64,000 nucleotides of DNA. Source: Fodinibacter sp963763015 (GTDB lineage Bacteria; Actinomycetota; Actinomycetes; Actinomycetales; Dermatophilaceae). Where the stretch lies: assembly GCA_963763015.1 (NCBI GenBank), contig CAVXML010000008.1, forward strand, positions 62,001 to 126,000, written 5' to 3'. Of this stretch, positions 24,698 to 33,090 are shown piece after piece; the first letter of the stretch is position 1; every line of letters starts with the position of its first letter. The translations under genes were made by a program, and so were the position numbers. Below the pieces are notes generated by a model, which was given only the letters and a program-made list of their open reading frames with translations, made no database searches and had not been told where the DNA came from.

Positions 24698-25717
24698 ATG
24701 CGCGTCCTCGTCTCGGGCGGAGCCGGCTACATCGGCTCCCACACCGTGGTCCAGCTCGTCGCGGCGGGGCACGACGTCGTCGTCGTCGACTCCTTCGCGA
24801 ACGCCAAGCCGTCGGTCGTCGGCCGGCTCGAGGCGCTCACCGGCAAGCCGCTCGACGTCCGCTCCTTCGACCTCACCGACCACGACAAGACCGAGCACCT
24901 CTTCGCCAACGAGCCCTTCGACGCCGTCATCCACTTCGCGGGGTTCAAGGCGGTGGGCGAGAGCGTCGAGAAGCCACTGGAGTACTACGAGAACAACCTC
25001 GTCTCGACCTTCTCGCTCGTGCGCGCGATGCGTCGGCACGGCGTCGCCAGGCTCGTGTTCTCCTCCTCGGCCACGGTGTACGGGGCAGATGCGCCGGTGC
25101 CCATGCACGAGGACCTGCCGACCTCGGCAACAAACCCGTACGGCTGGTCCAAGGTCATGGTCGAGCAGGTGCTGCGGGACGTCGCCGCGGCGGACCCGTC
25201 GTGGCGGATCGCGCTCCTGCGCTACTTCAACCCGGTCGGCGCGCACCGCTCGGGGACCATCGGAGAGGACCCCTCCGACATCCCCAACAACCTCATGCCC
25301 TACATCGCCCAGGTCGCCGTGGGCCGCCGCGAGAAGCTGTACATCTTCGGCGCCGACTACCCCACGCCCGACGGCACGGGGGTACGCGACTACATCCACG
25401 TCGACGACCTCGCCGCCGGTCACATCGCCGCCCTCAACCGGTTGGGCGACACGACGGATCCGGTCTCGACGTGGAACCTCGGCACCGGGCACGGCACCTC
25501 GGTGCTCGAGCTCCTCCACGCCTTCGAGCGCGCCTGTGGCCACGAGCTCCCCCACGAGATCGTCGACCGGCGACCCGGCGACGTCGCCGCCTCGTACGCG
25601 GACCCCTCACGCGCCGAGGCGGAGCTGGGGTGGCGCGCCACCCGCACCGTCGACGACATGTGCGCCGACACGTGGCGGTGGCAGAGCCAGAACCCGAACG
25701 GCTACCCGGAGGCCTGA
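24698..25717 (+). CDS. galE: UDP-glucose 4-epimerase
   Basis: 339 aa extended short-chain dehydrogenase that interconverts UDP-glucose and UDP-galactose with bound NAD. GGAGYIGSHTVVQL is the Rossmann NAD motif (residues 5-18), FSSSATVYG holds the catalytic Ser/Thr, and NPYGWSKVMVEQV the catalytic YxxxK. LRYFNPVGAHRSGTIGEDPSDIPNNLMPYIAQVAVGRR is the GalE substrate loop. Cytoplasmic; feeds cell-wall galactan and glycan synthesis. ATG is the first codon of the motif-bearing frame with a TAGATT box 6 nt upstream. The 3' end overlaps the convergent VOC gene by 16 bp. Confidence 0.96.
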   Translation: MRVLVSGGAGYIGSHTVVQLVAAGHDVVVVDSFANAKPSVVGRLEALTGKPLDVRSFDLTDHDKTEHLFANEPFDAVIHFAGFKAVGESVEKPLEYYENNLVSTFSLVRAMRRHGVARLVFSSSATVYGADAPVPMHEDLPTSATNPYGWSKVMVEQVLRDVAAADPSWRIALLRYFNPVGAHRSGTIGEDPSDIPNNLMPYIAQVAVGRREKLYIFGADYPTPDGTGVRDYIHVDDLAAGHIAALNRLGDTTDPVSTWNLGTGHGTSVLELLHAFERACGHELPHEIVDRRPGDVAASYADPSRAEAELGWRATRTVDDMCADTWRWQSQNPNGYPEA

Positions 25718-26196
25718 GTCTCCAGCGCGGTCTTGAAGCGCAGCATGTTGCCCGCGGGGTCGCGGAAGGCGCAGTCGCGCACACCGTAGAACTGGTCCAT
25801 CGGCTCCTGGAGCACCTCCGCCACGCCCGACGCCCGCACGTGCTCGAAGAGCGCGTCGACGTCGTCGCAGCTGAAGATCAGGGGGCTCATCAGCCCCTTG
25901 GCGAGGAGCGTGTCGATCGCGGTGCGGTCCTCCTCGCTCGTGCCAGGGCCTCCGCCGACCGACTGGATCGTGATCTCGAGCTCGGGCTGGGTGGGTGTCG
26001 AGACGCTGAGCCACCGGTAGTCGCCCATGGTGACGTCCTGGGTGACCGTGAAGCCGAGGACGTCGCGGTAGAAGGAGAGCGCCTTGTCGTGGTCGTCGAC
26101 GACGAGGAAGCAGTTGGCCACGGCGAGCGTGGCGGTGGCCGGCGAACCGGCGGCGGCCGGCATCCCGGCGGTCCCTGTGCTGGTGGTGGTGTCCAT
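25702..26196 (-). CDS. VOC superfamily (glyoxalase/bleomycin-resistance fold) protein
   Basis: 164 aa. Two beta-alpha-beta-beta-beta modules: VANCFLVVDDHDKALSFYRDVLGFTVTQDV and PLIFSCDDVDALFEHVRASGVAEVLQEPMDQFYGVRDCAFRDPAGNMLRF. This is the arrangement found in small VOC enzymes and resistance proteins. ATG 26196 starts 10 bp after the stop of the AraC regulator. An alternative GTG at 26214 would overlap it. An AraC-VOC pair usually reflects local regulation or co-expression. Substrate unknown. Confidence 0.9.
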   Translation of the reverse strand: MDTTTSTGTAGMPAAAGSPATATLAVANCFLVVDDHDKALSFYRDVLGFTVTQDVTMGDYRWLSVSTPTQPELEITIQSVGGGPGTSEEDRTAIDTLLAKGLMSPLIFSCDDVDALFEHVRASGVAEVLQEPMDQFYGVRDCAFRDPAGNMLRFKTALETQASG

Positions 26197-26206
26197 GGCG
26201 TCGACG

Positions 26207-26638
26207 TTAGGCACCGGCCACCTCCGGGCGCTTCTCCGATCCTGACCGCCTCGGACGCGGCCGGTCGGCCTGCTTCGCGATGCAGGCGGGGATGCCGCGG
26301 CGCTCCTCGTGCGACCGGGCCCGGTACTCGCTCGGTGTGACTCCCATGAGGTCGGTGAACCGGGCGCTGAACGAGCCGAGGGAGGTACAGCCGACCGCCA
26401 TGCACACCTCGGTCACCGAGAGGTCGCCCCGCCGCAGGAGCGCCGCCGCGCGCTCGACACGCCTGGTCATGAGGTGCGCGTACGGCGTCTCGCCGTAGGC
26501 CTCCTTGTAGCTGCGCTGGAAGTGGCCCGTCGACATGAGCGCCTCCCGGGCGAGGGCCGGCACGTCGAGCGGCTCGGCGAAGTCCCGGTCCATCCGGTCG
26601 CGGGCCCGCCGGAGGCGGACGAGGTCGTCGCGCTGCAC
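26207..26638 (-). CDS. AraC-type helix-turn-helix regulator (DNA-binding domain only)
   Basis: 143 aa consisting of little more than the AraC DNA-binding domain: LDVPALAREALMSTGHFQRSYKEAYGETPYAHLMTRRVERA is the first HTH, LSVTEVCMAVGCTSLGSFSARFTDLMGVTPSEYR the second with the signature. No sensor domain, so the ligand, if any, is sensed elsewhere. GTG 26638 is chosen at the family start. The frame upstream is antisense to cydAB. Upstream of the VOC gene by 10 bp. It is divergent from cydA, with the dyad at 26696-26715 between them. Confidence 0.88.
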   Translation of the reverse strand: MQRDDLVRLRRARDRMDRDFAEPLDVPALAREALMSTGHFQRSYKEAYGETPYAHLMTRRVERAAALLRRGDLSVTEVCMAVGCTSLGSFSARFTDLMGVTPSEYRARSHEERRGIPACIAKQADRPRPRRSGSEKRPEVAGA

Positions 26639-26695
26639 CCGACCACCGTGCCACAGCGTGGCGTGCCGTGCCTCACAGCGAATCGGTGCCCACGC

Positions 26696-26738
26696 AACTA
26701 CGACGCCGTGTAGTTTTGGTGGCGTCACGTCGTATGAC
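26696..26738 (+). promoter_or_regulatory. cydA upstream region: AACTAC-N8-GTAGTT dyad and candidate -10
   Basis: AACTAC (26696-26701) and GTAGTT (26710-26715) are a perfect 6-bp inverted repeat separated by 8 bp. TATGAC (26733-26738) lies 17 bp downstream and could be the -10, the right arm then covering the -35 position. This layout fits repressor or activator control of the cytochrome bd operon. The factor is unknown; the divergent AraC protein is one candidate. Confidence 0.4.
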
Positions 26739-26755
26739 CGCCCCAGGAGTCCTGC

Positions 26756-28210
26756 ATGGATGCCGTCGATGTCGCCAGGTGGCAGTTCGCCATCACCACC
26801 GTCTACCACTTCCTCTTCGTGCCCATCACGATCGGCATGTCGTTGGTCGTCGCCATCTTCCACACCCAGTGGCTGCGCACCCGCAACCCGGAGTACTACC
26901 GGCTCACCAAGTTCGTCGGGAAGCTCTTCCTCATCAACTTCGCGCTCGGGCTGGTCACGGGCATCGTGCAGGAGTTCCAGTTCGGCATGAACTGGTCGGA
27001 CTACTCGCGGTTCGTCGGCGACATCTTCGGCGCCCCGTTGGCCTTCGAGGCCCTCCTGGCCTTCTTCCTCGAGTCGACGTTCCTCGGCATCTGGATCTTC
27101 GGCTGGGGTCGCATCCCCGAGAAGCTGCACGCGTCCACGATGTGGGTCGTCCACGTCGGCACGGTGCTGTCCGCCTACTTCATCCTGGCGGCCAACTCGT
27201 TCATGCAGAACCCGGTCGGGTTCCGCTTCAACCCGGAGACCGGGCGCGCCGAGATGGCCGACTTCGTCGCCGTGCTGACGAACAAGGTCCAGCTCGTCAC
27301 GTTCCCGCACGTCATCGCGTCGGCCTACATGGTGGGCGGCGCCGTGGTGATGGGTGTGGCCCTCTGGCTCCTGCGCAAGCACGCCGACACCGAGGACGCC
27401 ACGATGTACCGCAGGGCCACCCGGTTCGGCGCGGTCTTCGCCCTCGTGGCGTCCCTGGGCGTCATCGTGACCGGAGACATCCAGGGCAAGATCATGACCG
27501 AGGTCCAGCCCATGAAGATGGCTGCGGCCGAGGGGCTGTACGAGACGACGAGCAGCGCGCCCTTCTCCGTGCTGTCGGTCGGCACGCTCGACGGGAGCAC
27601 CGCCACCCGCATCATCGAGATCCCCGGCCTGCTCTCCTTCCTCGCCACCGGCACCTGGGACGGCACCGTCGAGGGCATCGACGACCTGCAGGTCACCGAG
27701 CGGGCGCAGGCCGAGAAGGTCGCCGCGCAGTACGGGCCCGAGGTCGCGGCGCTCGTGACCGCCGACAGCTACGCGCCCATCATCCCCGTCACCTACTGGT
27801 CGTTCCGCTTCATGATGGGCCTGGGGTTCCTCACGATGCTCTTCGCCGGGATGACCCTGTGGGCCACCCGCCGGGGCGGCACCCCGCAGGCGAGGTGGTG
27901 GACGGCGGTCGCCGTGCTGACGCCGCTGCTCCCGGTCTTCGCCAACAGCTGGGGATGGATCTTCACCGAGGTCGGTCGGCAGCCGTGGATCGTCTACGGC
28001 CTCATGACGACGTCGACCGGCGTCTCGCCGTCGGTCAGCGCCACCGAGGTCTGGATCTCGATGATCGCCTACACCGCCGTCTACGCGGTGCTCGCCGTCG
28101 TCGAGGTCAAGCTCTTCCTCCTCTACGTCCGTCGTGGCGCCGACCCCTTCGAGGACCCGGCCAGCCACGACGACGCCGACGAGGACGCTCCCCTCCAGTT
28201 CGCCTACTGA
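26756..28210 (+). CDS. cydA: Cytochrome bd ubiquinol/menaquinol oxidase subunit I
   Basis: 484 aa, about nine membrane helices. ARWQFAITTVYHFLFVPITIGMSLVVA contains the N-terminal heme-ligand His. KLFLINFALGLVTGIVQEFQFGMNW and ESTFLGIWIFGWGRIPEKLHA match CydA helices III-IV, the quinol-binding Q loop begins around residue 240 (IQGKIMTEVQPMKMAAAEGLYE), and EVGRQPWIVYG is the GRQPW motif. It reduces oxygen to water with menaquinol, without proton pumping, and is used at low oxygen. AGGAG precedes ATG 26756. First gene of cydA-cydB-cydD-cydC. Confidence 0.97.
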   Translation: MDAVDVARWQFAITTVYHFLFVPITIGMSLVVAIFHTQWLRTRNPEYYRLTKFVGKLFLINFALGLVTGIVQEFQFGMNWSDYSRFVGDIFGAPLAFEALLAFFLESTFLGIWIFGWGRIPEKLHASTMWVVHVGTVLSAYFILAANSFMQNPVGFRFNPETGRAEMADFVAVLTNKVQLVTFPHVIASAYMVGGAVVMGVALWLLRKHADTEDATMYRRATRFGAVFALVASLGVIVTGDIQGKIMTEVQPMKMAAAEGLYETTSSAPFSVLSVGTLDGSTATRIIEIPGLLSFLATGTWDGTVEGIDDLQVTERAQAEKVAAQYGPEVAALVTADSYAPIIPVTYWSFRFMMGLGFLTMLFAGMTLWATRRGGTPQARWWTAVAVLTPLLPVFANSWGWIFTEVGRQPWIVYGLMTTSTGVSPSVSATEVWISMIAYTAVYAVLAVVEVKLFLLYVRRGADPFEDPASHDDADEDAPLQFAY

Positions 28211-28225
28211 CCCGAGGACTGACTC

Positions 28226-29254
28226 ATGGACTACGCACTCATCTGGTTCGGCCTCATCGGCCTGCTCTGGGCCGGCTACCTGGTCCTGGAGGGCTTCGAC
28301 TTCGGTGTCGGCGCACTGCTGCCGGTCCTCGGAAAGGGCGTCGACGCGGCCGACACCGAGAAGCGCCGCCGGGTCATGCTGACGACCATCGGCCCTCACT
28401 GGGACGGCAACGAGGTGTGGCTGCTCACCGCCGGCGGCGCCACCTTCGCGGCCTTCCCCGAGTGGTACGCGACGATGTTCTCGGCGTTCTACCTGCCCCT
28501 GCTCATCCTCCTCGTCGCCCTGATCGTGCGGAACATGGGCTTCGAGTACCGCGGCAAGCGTGACGACGACACGTGGCGCAAGCGGTGGGACCGGGCCATC
28601 ATCAGCGGCTCGATCGTCGCTCCGCTCCTCGTCGGCGTCGCCCTCACGAACGTCGTGCGCGGGCTCCCGATCAACCGCGACATGGAGTTCGTGGGCAACC
28701 TCTGGACGCTCCTGAACCCCATGAGCCTCCTGGGCGGCCTCGTGATCCTCGGCCTGAGCCTGACCCATGGCTCGTTCTTCCTCGCCCTCAAGACGACCGG
28801 CGAGATCCGCCGTGACGCCCGCGCCCTCGGCACCACGCTGGGGATCGGCACCGCACTCCTCGCGGTCACGCTCCTGCTGTGGCTCGGCCTGCTCCACGGC
28901 ACCGTGTGGACCTGGCTCACCACGGCCGTCGCCGCGGTGTCGCTCGTCGGGGCGATCTGGGCGAACACCCAGGGCCGGGAGGGCTGGGCCTTCACCGGAA
29001 CGGCCGTGACGATGGCCAGCACCGTCGCCACGTACTTCCTCGCGCTCTACCCGAACGTCATGCCGACGACCCTGCCCGGCGGCACGTCGCTCACCATCGA
29101 GAACGCGGCGAGCAGCGAGCTGACGCTGAAGATCATGACCGGTGCCGCCCTGGTCTTCACGCCGGTCGTCCTGCTCTACACGGCCTGGTCCTACTGGACG
29201 TTCCGCAAGCGCCTGGGCACCCAGCACATCCCCGCCCCCGTCGCGGTCAGGTGA
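28226..29254 (+). CDS. cydB: Cytochrome bd oxidase subunit II
   Basis: 342 aa membrane protein. LIGLLWAGYLVLEGFDFGVGALLPVL at the N-terminus and GPHWDGNEVWLLTAGGATFAAFPEWYATMFSAFYLPLLILLVALIVRNMGFEYR are diagnostic of CydB, the partner needed for heme insertion and stability of CydA. FFLALKTTGEI and the C-terminal helices follow. The start is 15 bp after the cydA stop; a GAGGACT segment serves as RBS. Length matches the family. Confidence 0.97.
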   Translation: MDYALIWFGLIGLLWAGYLVLEGFDFGVGALLPVLGKGVDAADTEKRRRVMLTTIGPHWDGNEVWLLTAGGATFAAFPEWYATMFSAFYLPLLILLVALIVRNMGFEYRGKRDDDTWRKRWDRAIISGSIVAPLLVGVALTNVVRGLPINRDMEFVGNLWTLLNPMSLLGGLVILGLSLTHGSFFLALKTTGEIRRDARALGTTLGIGTALLAVTLLLWLGLLHGTVWTWLTTAVAAVSLVGAIWANTQGREGWAFTGTAVTMASTVATYFLALYPNVMPTTLPGGTSLTIENAASSELTLKIMTGAALVFTPVVLLYTAWSYWTFRKRLGTQHIPAPVAVR

Positions 29255-29270
29255 CCGGCCGGCATCCGTG

Positions 29271-30233
29271 ATGAGGCCCTTCGACCCTCGCCTGCTCAGG
29301 ACGGCGCCGGCTGCTCGTCAGCCGATCGCCGTCCTGGCGGTCGTGGGCGTGCTCCAGGGCGTCGCCACGATCGCCGTGGCGTTCGCGCTGGCCGGCCTCG
29401 TCGTGGCGGTCGTCGAGGGCACCGACCTACGGACGCCTGCGCTGTGGCTCGCGGGGCTGTTCGGGCTGCGCGCGGCCCTGGCGTGGGTCGCCGAGCGGGT
29501 CGCGGCCTGGGTGGGCGTCGAGGTGACGGTCGCCCTGAGGGAGCGGTTGCTCGGCCGGTGGCTGTCGCTACCGGCCGAGCGCCGGCCGGACCCCGACCGG
29601 GCGGTCACGCTCGCCGCGCAGGGTGCGGCATCCGTCGAGCCGTATGCCGCGCGCTTCCTGCCCGCACTCGTCGCCGGTGTGGTCGTCCCGGTCCTCGCCG
29701 TCGGTGCGCTGGCGTGGGTCGACTGGCCCAGCGCGCTCATCGTGGTGCTCACCCTCCCGCTCCTCCCGTTCTTCGCCGCGCTCATCGGTCGCGCGACGCA
29801 GAGCGAGGCCGACCGGCGCTGGGCGGCGCTGTCGTCCCTGTCGGGGCACTTCCTCGACGTCATGCGCGGGCTCCCCGCGCTCGTCGGCTACGGGCGCGCC
29901 GAGCGCCAGGTCGACGTCATCGCCGAGGTGAGCAACACCCACCGGCGCGCCACGATGAGCACCCTGCGCCTGGCGTTCATGAGCTCGGCCGCACTGGAGC
30001 TGCTGGCCTCGATCTCGGTCGCGATCGTCGCGGTGAGTGTCGGCCTGCGGCTCACGCACGGGTCGATGACCCTGCAGGCGGGGCTGCTCGCCATCCTCCT
30101 CGCGCCCGAGGCCTACTGGCCGATCCGCCGGGTGGGTGCCGAGTTCCACGCCGCCGCGGACGGCGCCGAGGCGATCGCCGGCATCCTCTCCGAGCTGGAG
30201 GACGCCTCGCCCAGCCACTCCAACCTCTGCTAG
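29271..30233 (+). pseudogene. cydD: CydD membrane half, ended by an in-frame stop inside a palindromic repeat (split cydD)
   Basis: 320 codons coding for the six-helix ABC exporter domain of CydD: RQPIAVLAVVGVLQGVATIAVAFALAGLVVAV, the coupling region GHFLDVMRGLPALVGYGRAERQ, and LAPEAYWPIRRVGAEFHAAADGAEAIAGIL. The reading frame ends at TAG 30231-30233, lying inside CTCTGCTAGCAGAG, and the ATPase half continues in the +1 frame. CydDC exports thiols and is needed for cytochrome bd assembly. Either the gene is broken or the two halves are made as separate chains. Start ATG 29271 (or GTG 29268), about 16 bp behind cydB. Normal CydD is about 550 aa. Confidence 0.85.
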
Positions 30234-30306
30234 CAGAGGTTCGGGTCAGGACCACACGGTGCACCCTGTGGCCTTGGACCCAGGGTCTGCTAGCAGAGGT
30301 TCGGGC
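30222..30306. repeat. Palindromic repeat pair at the cydD domain junction
   Basis: TCTGCTAGCAGAGGTTCGGG occurs at 30226-30245 and, identically, at 30286-30305 (60-bp period). The first copy is the centre of a perfect 20-bp palindrome AACCTCTGCTAGCAGAGGTT (30222-30241). Between them, CCACA/TGTGG (30252-30271) brackets a GGTGCACC palindrome. Read in the ATPase frame it encodes SASRGSG, then QDHTVHPVALDPG, then SASRGSG. In the membrane-domain frame it gives a stop codon. Confidence 0.88.
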
Positions 30307-30927
30307 GTGGAGGTCGGGGTTGGGGTGCGCGACGTCTCCTACACCTACCCCGGTGCGCACGCCGCGGTGCTCAGCGGCATCTCGCTGGAGGTGGGGCCCG
30401 GCCTCACCGCGCTGACCGGCCCGTCCGGGGTGGGCAAGTCCACCCTCCTCGAGCTCGTCGCCGGGATCCGCACGCCGGATGCCGGGAGCGTGGCAGCCGG
30501 GCGTGCCCACCTCGTCAGCCAGCGCCCGTTCCTCCCGGCCGGCACGCTGCGCGACGCCCTGACCCTCGGCAACGACGCCGACGACCAGGCGGTCTGGGAC
30601 GCCCTGCGCCTCGTCGGCCTCGAGGGGTTCGCGGCCGGCCTCCCCCACGCCCTCGCGACACCCCTCGGCGATGACGGGTTCGGCCTGTCGGCGGGCCAGC
30701 GGGCGCGGATCGCCCTCGCCCGCGCGACGCTCTCGACGGCACCGGTGCTCCTCGTCGACGAGCCCACCGCCAACCTCGATCCCGACGCTGCGGCCCTCGT
30801 CCACGACCTGCTCGCGGACCTCGGTGAACGCCGAACGGTGCTGGTCGTCACACACCGGCCCGAGCTCGTCGAGCGGGCCGACCGCCACCTGGCACTCACC
30901 CGGCACGGTGCGGAGGTGACGGCATGA
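30307..30927 (+). CDS. cydD: CydD ATP-binding half (separate frame)
   Basis: 206 codons of a complete ABC ATPase: GPSGVGKSTLLELVAG (Walker A), LSAGQRARIALARATL (signature), VLLVDEPTANLD (Walker B), VTHRPELVE (H loop). No defect is seen in the ATPase motifs. The frame is open back to 30136 through the repeat, but GTG 30307 is the best independent start: AGAGG (30295-30299), part of the second palindromic repeat, stands 7 nt before it. It therefore could be translated on its own and pair with the membrane half. Stop overlaps the cydC ATG (ATGA). Confidence 0.8.
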   Translation: MEVGVGVRDVSYTYPGAHAAVLSGISLEVGPGLTALTGPSGVGKSTLLELVAGIRTPDAGSVAAGRAHLVSQRPFLPAGTLRDALTLGNDADDQAVWDALRLVGLEGFAAGLPHALATPLGDDGFGLSAGQRARIALARATLSTAPVLLVDEPTANLDPDAAALVHDLLADLGERRTVLVVTHRPELVERADRHLALTRHGAEVTA

Positions 30928-32576
30928 GCGCCCAGCCCACCGCCCTCCTCCACCCCAGCCGCGCGACGGTCATCGGCGGCCTGCTGGGAGGTGCGGCGAC
31001 GGCATCCGGCATCGCGCTCACCGCGACGTCGGGCTGGCTCATCGTGCGGGCCAGCGAGCAGCCGGTCATCCTCACGCTCCTGACGGCGATCGTCGCGGTG
31101 CGGGCGTTCGGCATCGCCCGGCCGTTCTTCCGGTACCTCGAGCGGATCGTGTCGCACGACGCGGCCCTCGCCGACCTCGCCGGTCGCAGGACCGCGGTGT
31201 ACGCCGCGCTGGTGCCCCTGACCCCCGCCCGCCTGGGGCGGCGATCGCGCTCGAGCGTGCTGGCCGGCGTCGTGGACGACCTCACCGACGTGGTGGAGGC
31301 ACAGGTGAGAGTGACGGTGCCGGTGCTCTCGAGCGCCGTCGCGGGGCTCGTCGCCGCGCTCCTGGTGGCGTGGTTCGCCCCCGCCGTGGGCCTCGTCGTC
31401 GCGGGCCTGCTCCTCGCGGTGGCGGCGTCGTGCTGGCTCGCCTGGTGGTTCGAGTCCCGGTCCCGCGACGAGGTTCTGGCCGCGCGCGCGGAGGTGATGC
31501 GGGTCAGCGACCTCGTGGCACGTCAGGCGGGGGACCTCCAGGCCATCGGTGCGGAAGCAGCGGCCCGCCGCTGGCTCGAGGAGGCGCACACGACCTTGCG
31601 CCGCGCGGTGCGTCGGCAGAGCCGGGGGCGGGCCCTCGTCGCGGCGGTGCTGCTCGTCGCCACGGCTGTCGCCACCCTGGCCGCGGCGGTGCTCGCCGAC
31701 CCGGCGGCGACCGGTGCCCCCGTCGCCGCACTGCTCGTGGTCGTCCCCGTCGCCGTGGGAGACGCGCTCGCACCGCTCGTCGACACCATGCGCCACCTGG
31801 TGCGTGCCCAGGGCAGCAGCGCACGTCTCCGGACGCTCCTGGGCCAGGAGCCCGCCGTCGCCGAGCCCGAGTCGCCGCGGGAACCCGCGGCATCCGCGGG
31901 TGACGGCCCTCGCGTGGAGCTCGACGGTGTCGCCGCGTCGTGGACCGGGAGGGGCGAGCAGCTGGCGCCCACCGACCTCCAGCTCGAGCCGGGTCGCCGC
32001 GTCGCCGTGGTCGGCCCCAACGGCTCGGGCAAGAGCACCCTCATCGCCGTCATCGCCCGCCACCTCGACCCCAGCCGCGGCCGGTACACCCTGGACGGCG
32101 TGGACGTCCGGGAGCTGGCGGTGGCCGACGTCCGACGACACGTCGCCGTGGTCGACGACGAGCCCCACGTCTTCGCCACGAGCGTCGCGGCCAACCTCCG
32201 CCTCGCCCGACCCGACGCCGCTGACGACGAGGTCGGCCGGGCGCTGCGCCGGGCCGGCCTGGGCCCGTGGCTCGACGACCTCCCGCAGGGTCTGGAGACC
32301 CACCTGGGCACCGGGGGCCGAGGCCTCTCGGGCGGCGAGCGGGCACGGCTCGGCGTCGCCCGCGCCGTGCTGGCCGACCGCCCGGTCGTGGTGCTCGACG
32401 AGCCGACCGCACACCTCGACCACGCGACCGCCACGACCGTCCTCGACGACGTACTCTCGGCCACGGAGGGCCGCAGCGTCGTCCTGGTCAGCCACCGGTC
32501 CGAAGCAGTGGACCGGTTCACCACGGTCGTCGACCTCGGCGCGAGCCACCCGCACGCGCCCACCGCCAAGGAGTAG
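30924..32576 (+). CDS. cydC: ABC exporter CydC, cytochrome bd assembly
   Basis: 550 aa with fused membrane domain (about 1-300) and ATPase domain (about 335-540). SGWLIVRASEQPVILTLLTAIVAVRAFGIARPFFRYLERIVSHDAAL is typical CydC (LTATSGWLI and FRYLER). Walker A GPNGSGKSTLIAV, signature LSGGERARLGVARA, Walker B VVVLDEPTAHLD. Forms a heterodimer with CydD that exports cysteine/glutathione-like thiols to the outside; in mycothiol-producing bacteria the physiological thiol is less clear. Overlaps the preceding frame by 4 bp. Confidence 0.93.
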   Translation: MSAQPTALLHPSRATVIGGLLGGAATASGIALTATSGWLIVRASEQPVILTLLTAIVAVRAFGIARPFFRYLERIVSHDAALADLAGRRTAVYAALVPLTPARLGRRSRSSVLAGVVDDLTDVVEAQVRVTVPVLSSAVAGLVAALLVAWFAPAVGLVVAGLLLAVAASCWLAWWFESRSRDEVLAARAEVMRVSDLVARQAGDLQAIGAEAAARRWLEEAHTTLRRAVRRQSRGRALVAAVLLVATAVATLAAAVLADPAATGAPVAALLVVVPVAVGDALAPLVDTMRHLVRAQGSSARLRTLLGQEPAVAEPESPREPAASAGDGPRVELDGVAASWTGRGEQLAPTDLQLEPGRRVAVVGPNGSGKSTLIAVIARHLDPSRGRYTLDGVDVRELAVADVRRHVAVVDDEPHVFATSVAANLRLARPDAADDEVGRALRRAGLGPWLDDLPQGLETHLGTGGRGLSGGERARLGVARAVLADRPVVVLDEPTAHLDHATATTVLDDVLSATEGRSVVLVSHRSEAVDRFTTVVDLGASHPHAPTAKE

Positions 32577-32578
32577 CC

Positions 32579-33046
32579 ATGCCCCATTCGACGTCAGCAC
32601 CCCGGCTCGGCGACCTCGAGCGGGTCGTGATGGAGCACCTCTGGGAGGCCGCCACGGCCAGCGGCACGGCATTCGCCGGGGCGACCGTGCGCGAGGTGCA
32701 CGACCGCTTCGCGGGCGAGCGCGAGATCGCCTACACCACCGTGATGACCGTGCTCGACCGCCTGGCGAAGAAGGACCTCGTCACCCGCGAGCGCGACGGC
32801 CGCGCCTGGCGATACTTCCCTGCCGACACCCGTGAGGCGCTGACCGCCCAGACGATGCGCCGCACGCTGGTCGACATGGAGGTCACCGACCGCAGGACCG
32901 CCCTCCTGCACTTCCTCGACGGGGCGACGAGCGAGGAGATCGACGACCTCAAGGCCGCCCTCGCGGAGATCGAGTCCCGGGCCAAGCCACCGAAGGAGCC
33001 GTCCACGGGTGGGCTCAAGGGACGGATCAGGCGGCGCAGCGCCTGA
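32579..33046 (+). CDS. BlaI/MecI/CopY family repressor
   Basis: 155 aa. LGDLERVVMEHLWEA starts the winged helix, then ATVREVHDRFAGEREIAYTTVMTVLDRLAKKDLVTRERDGRAWRYFPA is the family HTH and wing with the VMTxxxRLxxKGxL-type pattern. C-terminal helices provide dimerisation and the usual protease-sensitive region. It starts 2 bp after the cydC stop and precedes an M56 metallopeptidase, the usual BlaI-BlaR1-like pairing. Its operator was not identified. Confidence 0.92.
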   Translation: MPHSTSAPRLGDLERVVMEHLWEAATASGTAFAGATVREVHDRFAGEREIAYTTVMTVLDRLAKKDLVTRERDGRAWRYFPADTREALTAQTMRRTLVDMEVTDRRTALLHFLDGATSEEIDDLKAALAEIESRAKPPKEPSTGGLKGRIRRRSA

Positions 33047-33090
33047 GGCGCCCGGTCCGGGCGTGGGTTTCCGGGCGCTCGCCTGTCACC

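Noticed and set aside
26639..29227. Large reverse frame continuing upstream of the AraC gene
   Set aside because: Antisense to cydA and cydB; composition is His/Asp/Gly-rich and without motifs.
30216..30240. Programmed +1 frameshift joining the cydD halves
   Set aside because: The site CTC-TGC-TAG-C offers poor re-pairing after a +1 slip and has no upstream SD-like stimulator as in prfB; separate translation or inactivation is simpler.
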